From: Halomonas sp.
GTDB lineage: Bacteria > Pseudomonadota > Gammaproteobacteria > Pseudomonadales > Halomonadaceae
Direction: 5' to 3'
Assembly: GCF_007692655.1 (NCBI RefSeq)
Contig: NZ_REBQ01000119.1
Coordinates: 1 to 37,267, forward strand
DNA: 37,267 nt
Under the pieces are notes generated by a model. That model did no database searches and was not told where the DNA came from. It worked only from the letters and a program-made list of their open reading frames with translations. The position numbers and the translations under genes are program-made. Below, one piece after another: positions 34,161-37,267 of this stretch. Within the stretch, counting starts at the first letter, position 1, and every line of letters begins with the position of its first letter.

Positions 34161-35141
34161 TTAGTTCTGGAAATCGATGTTCTCAGCAGCGGCTGATAGT
34201 GCCGCTTCGTTTTCATCCAAGAACGCTTGATAATCTTCGCCCGCTAGAAATCTCACGACAGAGCCAAATTCATTTTCAATGCGGCTTTGCACTTGCTCGT
34301 TTTCAAGCGCCTGACCATAAGCCTCGGCAATAGTATCGAGAACTTCTTGAGGCGTGCCTTTCGGGGCAAAAATTCCGCGGCTGGTGGAGTGATCCATTTC
34401 TATGCCAAGCTCTCGCAGCGTAGGCACATCAGGCATGCTTTCCAAACGCTCTGGGTGAGCGATACCAAGGGCACGGAAGGTTCCATCTTCAAAGAATGCT
34501 CCACCAGAAGGCAGATTAAACATCGCAAAGTCGATCTCTTCCGCCATTAAGGCGGACACCTGCTCACCGGTATCCGGGTAGCCGACTAGGCGTACGTCTG
34601 CCATATCAATACCCGCTTCCTGGAAAAACTGTGCCCAGAAGAAGTGGTCGGTGGAGCTTGGGATCATGCTGAAGCGTACTTGGCCGGGGTTTTCGCGAAC
34701 ATAGTCAGCGATCTCATCAGCGCTTTGTACATCATGGTTGGCGTGAGCTGCCGGGATATTGATGGTTTGGGTTAACAGCGCGACAGGCTCGAATGCGTCA
34801 AATGAATAATCGACGGTACCCGCTAACTTGGAAAGCGCAATGGTGTCGTGGCTACCTAGCAAAGTGTAGCCATCTGGAGAGGCATCTTTAACGTTGCGGG
34901 AACCGAGGGTCGCACCAGCACCTGCCATGTTGACGGGAACGATGGATTCACCAAGGGTCTTTTCAGCTTCCTGGGAGATCAAGCGAAACAGAATGTCTGT
35001 TGCTCCGCCTGGGCCATATGGAATGATTAAGCGTATATCCTGTTCAGGATAGTCAGCTTGAGCCGTGGTTGCGATCGCCATACTAGATGCAAATCCGATG
35101 GCTGCGATGGTAGTGCTTAGAGTAAATTTTAAACGCGTCAT
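34161..35141 (-). CDS. tctC: Tripartite tricarboxylate transporter, periplasmic binding protein TctC
   Basis: A 326-aa Bug-type periplasmic receptor. The signal peptide spans about residues 1-29 (cleavage near TTAQA-DYPEQ). The mature protein opens with DIRLIIPYGPGGATDILFRL, the ligand-binding loop of the Bug family, and contains NMAGAGATLGSRNVKDASPD, GYTLL, and APKGTPQEVLDTIAEAY, all typical. It delivers a carboxylate (or, in Bug proteins, an amino acid or aromatic acid) to TctAB. AAGGTG precedes the ATG. It is the first and presumably most expressed gene of tctCBA-ggt, 113 bp after the CHR pair. Confidence 0.93.
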   Translation of the reverse strand: MTRLKFTLSTTIAAIGFASSMAIATTAQADYPEQDIRLIIPYGPGGATDILFRLISQEAEKTLGESIVPVNMAGAGATLGSRNVKDASPDGYTLLGSHDTIALSKLAGTVDYSFDAFEPVALLTQTINIPAAHANHDVQSADEIADYVRENPGQVRFSMIPSSTDHFFWAQFFQEAGIDMADVRLVGYPDTGEQVSALMAEEIDFAMFNLPSGGAFFEDGTFRALGIAHPERLESMPDVPTLRELGIEMDHSTSRGIFAPKGTPQEVLDTIAEAYGQALENEQVQSRIENEFGSVVRFLAGEDYQAFLDENEAALSAAAENIDFQN

Positions 35142-35242
35142 TTTTCTACACCTTTATAGATTGGGGGTGCTATGGGAATCCGCCCTTACTGCAGCGGTGT
35201 GGTGAGCGCGTGGTCCCGTTATCGGGTTTTTGTTGTGTTTAT

Positions 35243-35248
35243 TGTCAA
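35243..35248 (-). promoter_or_regulatory. Possible -35 element upstream of tctC
   Basis: Perfect TTGACA on the reverse strand, about 100 bp upstream of the tctC start, overlapping the end of the second CHR gene region. The matching -10 is poor (a GATAAC 19 bases on), so this is only a candidate for an internal promoter. Confidence 0.25.
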
Positions 35249-35254
35249 CAAGTC

Positions 35255-35785
35255 TTAGCCGAGAAAAACGCCTCCATAAACCAATGCACCCATCACCACA
35301 AAGGCCGGATGCGTTTTAAAGCGAACCAATGCAACTGCCGCCACAATGCTGATAATCAGCGTATGGATGGCACCGCTCGTATTAAAGCTTTCGAGTAGAA
35401 AGCCCAAGGTTAACCACGCCATCATGATGGCAATGACCGGGCGAACCCACTGACTCATCCGTTTGACTCGGGGGGAGTCTCGGTGGCGATAGAGCAGACC
35501 CAGTGCACCTAGCATAAGCAGCAGCGAAGGTATGACGGTGGCAGCTACTGCAACGAATGCGCCACCCACTCCTGCTACCTCATAGCCGACATAACCGGCC
35601 ATCTTGGTCGCGATCGGACTAGGCAGTGCATTGCCCAAAGCCAACGTTTCAGCAAAGGCTTGAGACGTCATCCAGCCATAACGGCCCACAACTTCAGCTT
35701 CAATCAGTGGAATAATCGCTGGGCCACCGCCATAACCGATAATGTTGGGGATAAAAAACGCTAAGAAGAGATCCCAATAAATCAT
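35255..35785 (-). CDS. Short CHR-family (chromate transporter-like) protein, second of a pair
   Basis: A 176-aa single-domain CHR protein. It begins with FLAFFIPNIIGYGGGPAIIPLI and contains ALGNALPSPIATKMAGYVGY, both hallmarks of the CHR domain (F-x-GGGPA-x-IPL and G-x-x-x-P-G/S-P-x-x-T-K). About five hydrophobic segments follow. Its start codon overlaps the stop of the preceding gene (ATGA), so the two halves are co-translated and probably form a heterodimer equal to the long two-domain ChrA. Not all CHR proteins move chromate, and no chromate-resistance partner (ChrB) is present. Confidence 0.87.
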   Translation of the reverse strand: MIYWDLFLAFFIPNIIGYGGGPAIIPLIEAEVVGRYGWMTSQAFAETLALGNALPSPIATKMAGYVGYEVAGVGGAFVAVAATVIPSLLLMLGALGLLYRHRDSPRVKRMSQWVRPVIAIMMAWLTLGFLLESFNTSGAIHTLIISIVAAVALVRFKTHPAFVVMGALVYGGVFLG

Positions 35786-36366
35786 GCAGAGCCCTCCGCC
35801 TTTTTAGTGCCTGAGGGGCGTAGTAGGGCAGCAAGTAATATGGCGCCAATGACCCAGCCGGGGTGTATGCCGAGCCAGTAAATGAGTCCTCCTGCAGCCG
35901 CCGCCATGATAATGCTTGCCAGCCAGCCAAGAGCAGCTTGTGATTTATCAAAAAAATCCCAGGTGAGCTGCGCCATCATAATCATTACCACGGGCACGAC
36001 TGCCTGGCCCATACCGCGGATCCATGCCACATCTTGGTATCGGCTAAAAATGCCTAGCATGACGATCATCGCTACAATCATGGGTAAAATAACGGCAACA
36101 ACGGCGGCGATACAGCCGGTTATCCCGCCAACACGATAGCCAATATAACCTGGCATTTTGGTGGCGATGGGCCCTGGCAAGGTATTGCCGATTGCCAGCA
36201 CATCGGCGAACTCTTCATCGGTTAGCCAGTGATGACGGGTAACCACCTCGGCACGAACCAGTGGAATCATGGCGGGGCCGCCACCAAACCCGAAAATGCC
36301 GACGCGGAAAAACGCCCAAAACAGTTGCCAGGAAACGGCCCGAGTTTTCGTGACCTGCATTTTCAT
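35782..36366 (-). CDS. Short CHR-family (chromate transporter-like) protein, first of a pair
   Basis: A 194-aa single-domain CHR protein: FFRVGIFGFGGGPAMIPLVR, then LAIGNTLPGPIATKMPGYIG, followed by several hydrophobic helices. Here the second motif has PGPIATK (PSPIATK in its partner). It is the promoter-proximal gene, 179 bp from the divergent GntR regulator. Two ATG codons (36366 and six bases later) are possible; AGGA lies about 9 bases upstream of the first. The physiological anion is unknown; the link to TctABC and the regulator suggests co-expression with carboxylate uptake. Confidence 0.87.
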   Translation of the reverse strand: MKMQVTKTRAVSWQLFWAFFRVGIFGFGGGPAMIPLVRAEVVTRHHWLTDEEFADVLAIGNTLPGPIATKMPGYIGYRVGGITGCIAAVVAVILPMIVAMIVMLGIFSRYQDVAWIRGMGQAVVPVVMIMMAQLTWDFFDKSQAALGWLASIIMAAAAGGLIYWLGIHPGWVIGAILLAALLRPSGTKKAEGSA

Positions 36367-36545
36367 GGACGCGAATCCTGCAAAGCCAATGAGGAGATAA
36401 AAAGCATGCCCAGCCCTTATTTATCGTTTGTATGGTAAAAAATCGATTATTTTGTCTAAAGTAGAATATAGGTAGTGCCCGACCCAACGTCAACAGTGAA
36501 AATCAGGACAGACAGTGTAAGCTGAGATGAATAAAGGACATCGTC

Positions 36546-37223
36546 ATGAATAACTCTTTACCTAAGTCAGCAACGCCAGCAGGGACAGCATCAAGTCGCG
36601 TATTTGATCATTTGCGCAAGGACTTGGTGGGCGGCCGCTTTGTTGCCGGTGAAAAACTCGCTATCAATGCGCTCAAAGAGCGTTACCAGGTAGGTTTGAG
36701 CCCATTACGCGAAGCACTCAATAAATTAGCGGCCTATGGGTTGCTGGTGCAGGAGAATCAGCGTGGTTTTCGTGTCCCAAAGCTCTCGCGTGATGAGTTA
36801 GATGACATCGCACGAATGCGGCTTGAGCTTGAAGGAATGGCGCTTGAACGAGCCATTACCCACGGCAATTCATTATGGGAAGCCGATTTGCTGGGAGCCG
36901 CACACCGCCTAAAGCGTGCAGATATTACGTTGGACAAAGGTGAGGAGTGGGAACAGTTGCATACCCAGTTCCATCGCACGCTGGTAGCACCCTGTGGTTC
37001 AGTTTGGCTGCTACGGTTTATCGAGCAGTTGCACGACCAGTTTGATCGCTACCGCCGCTTGGGGCCGAAAATGCCCACTATTCGCCAAGAGCTCGATGAC
37101 CAACATCACCAGTTGGTGGAACTCGCGTTGCAGCGTGACGCTAAAGCCGCCCGTGAACTACTGGATGACCATATTCATAAATCCTACGAGGTTGCCCTGA
37201 AGCGTTATCAGGAACATGTGTAG
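36546..37223 (+). CDS. GntR-family regulator, FCD subfamily (FadR-type)
   Basis: A 225-aa DNA-binding regulator. Residues about 18-82 are the winged helix: VFDHLRKDLVGGRFVAGEKL, then LKERYQVGLSPLREALNKLA with the recognition helix, then GLLVQENQRGFRVPKLS. Residues ~90-215 are the all-helical FCD ligand domain (ARMRLELEGMALERAI, FHRTLVAPCG, DDQHHQLVELALQRDA), with histidines that bind a metal and a carboxylate in this subfamily. AAGGA precedes the ATG. Transcribed away from the CHR/TctCBA/GGT genes, it most likely represses them in response to their substrate. Confidence 0.9.
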   Translation: MNNSLPKSATPAGTASSRVFDHLRKDLVGGRFVAGEKLAINALKERYQVGLSPLREALNKLAAYGLLVQENQRGFRVPKLSRDELDDIARMRLELEGMALERAITHGNSLWEADLLGAAHRLKRADITLDKGEEWEQLHTQFHRTLVAPCGSVWLLRFIEQLHDQFDRYRRLGPKMPTIRQELDDQHHQLVELALQRDAKAARELLDDHIHKSYEVALKRYQEHV

Positions 37224-37231
37224 TAAGTAGT

Positions 37232-37267
37232 GTAGTTAATAGCGTAGTTAATAACGTAATTAATAAC
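37232..37267. repeat. 12-bp tandem repeat running into the window edge
   Basis: GTAGTTAATAGC, GTAGTTAATAAC, GTAATTAATAAC, three units with a degenerate unit before them (from 37220). It lies right after the GntR gene stop and may continue outside the window. Confidence 0.8.

Noticed and set aside
35221-35240. CCCG/CGGG hairpin plus T-run as a terminator of the CHR operon
   Set aside because: The T-run lies on the forward strand, whereas the genes here run leftward; the stem is only 4 bp.
1-37267. CRISPR arrays, tRNA/rRNA genes, insertion sequences, prophage genes
   Set aside because: I looked for regularly spaced repeats, tRNA-like cloverleaf ends, transposases and phage structural genes by eye and found none.

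Overview
The window looks like chromosomal DNA from a moderately G+C-rich gammaproteobacterium. The protein flavour (SpeG, PoxB, ArfA, NirBD/NasA, TctABC and split CHR proteins, rich in acidic residues) fits Halomonadaceae (Halomonas/Vreelandella). That is inference from family resemblance; no database was searched.

Layout. 1-974: 5' part of an L-threonine aldolase gene, cut by the window edge. 1090-3750: FAD oxidoreductase, spermidine acetyltransferase SpeG and an M48 lipoprotein protease. 3751-4921: a gene-poor stretch holding a decayed second copy of the speG 3' end and two related mini-genes (43 and 37 aa), each with its own terminator. 4922-8006: pyruvate oxidase PoxB, a metallophosphoesterase and the orphan C-terminus of an aldehyde dehydrogenase. 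8125-12021: PQQ-type aldose dehydrogenase, an unusual CDF transporter, a GNAT and an alpha/beta hydrolase.

12095-20903 is a complete nitrate-assimilation island. A leftward operon encodes an FAD diaphorase, NirB and NirD. A rightward operon encodes NasA and a uroporphyrinogen-III methyltransferase, which supplies the siroheme precursor for NirB. The shared intergenic region is the most informative part of the window. Both transcripts have a leader made of two small hairpins with A1/G4 hexaloops, the second overlapping an intrinsic terminator. This is the architecture of ANTAR (NasR/NasT) nitrate/nitrite antitermination. The nir transcript also has a well-placed sigma-54 -24/-12 promoter and an NtrC-like enhancer. 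The combination predicts nitrogen limitation AND nitrate/nitrite control on both arms.

20989-23070: a cardiolipin-synthase-like phospholipase D protein, a possible MFS transporter remnant, the short ribosome-rescue gene arfA, and a DUF1127 protein with a CxxC tail. 23367-28167: a signalling cluster with an OmpR-type regulator, a cysteine-free exported protein resembling a molybdopterin-binding domain, a hybrid histidine kinase with REC and Hpt domains, and a REC-EAL c-di-GMP phosphodiesterase. 28479-37223: an ABC exporter, then gamma-glutamyltransferase with a complete tripartite tricarboxylate-type transporter (TctABC), a pair of short CHR transporters, and a divergent GntR/FCD regulator that probably controls them. 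The window ends inside a 12-bp tandem repeat.
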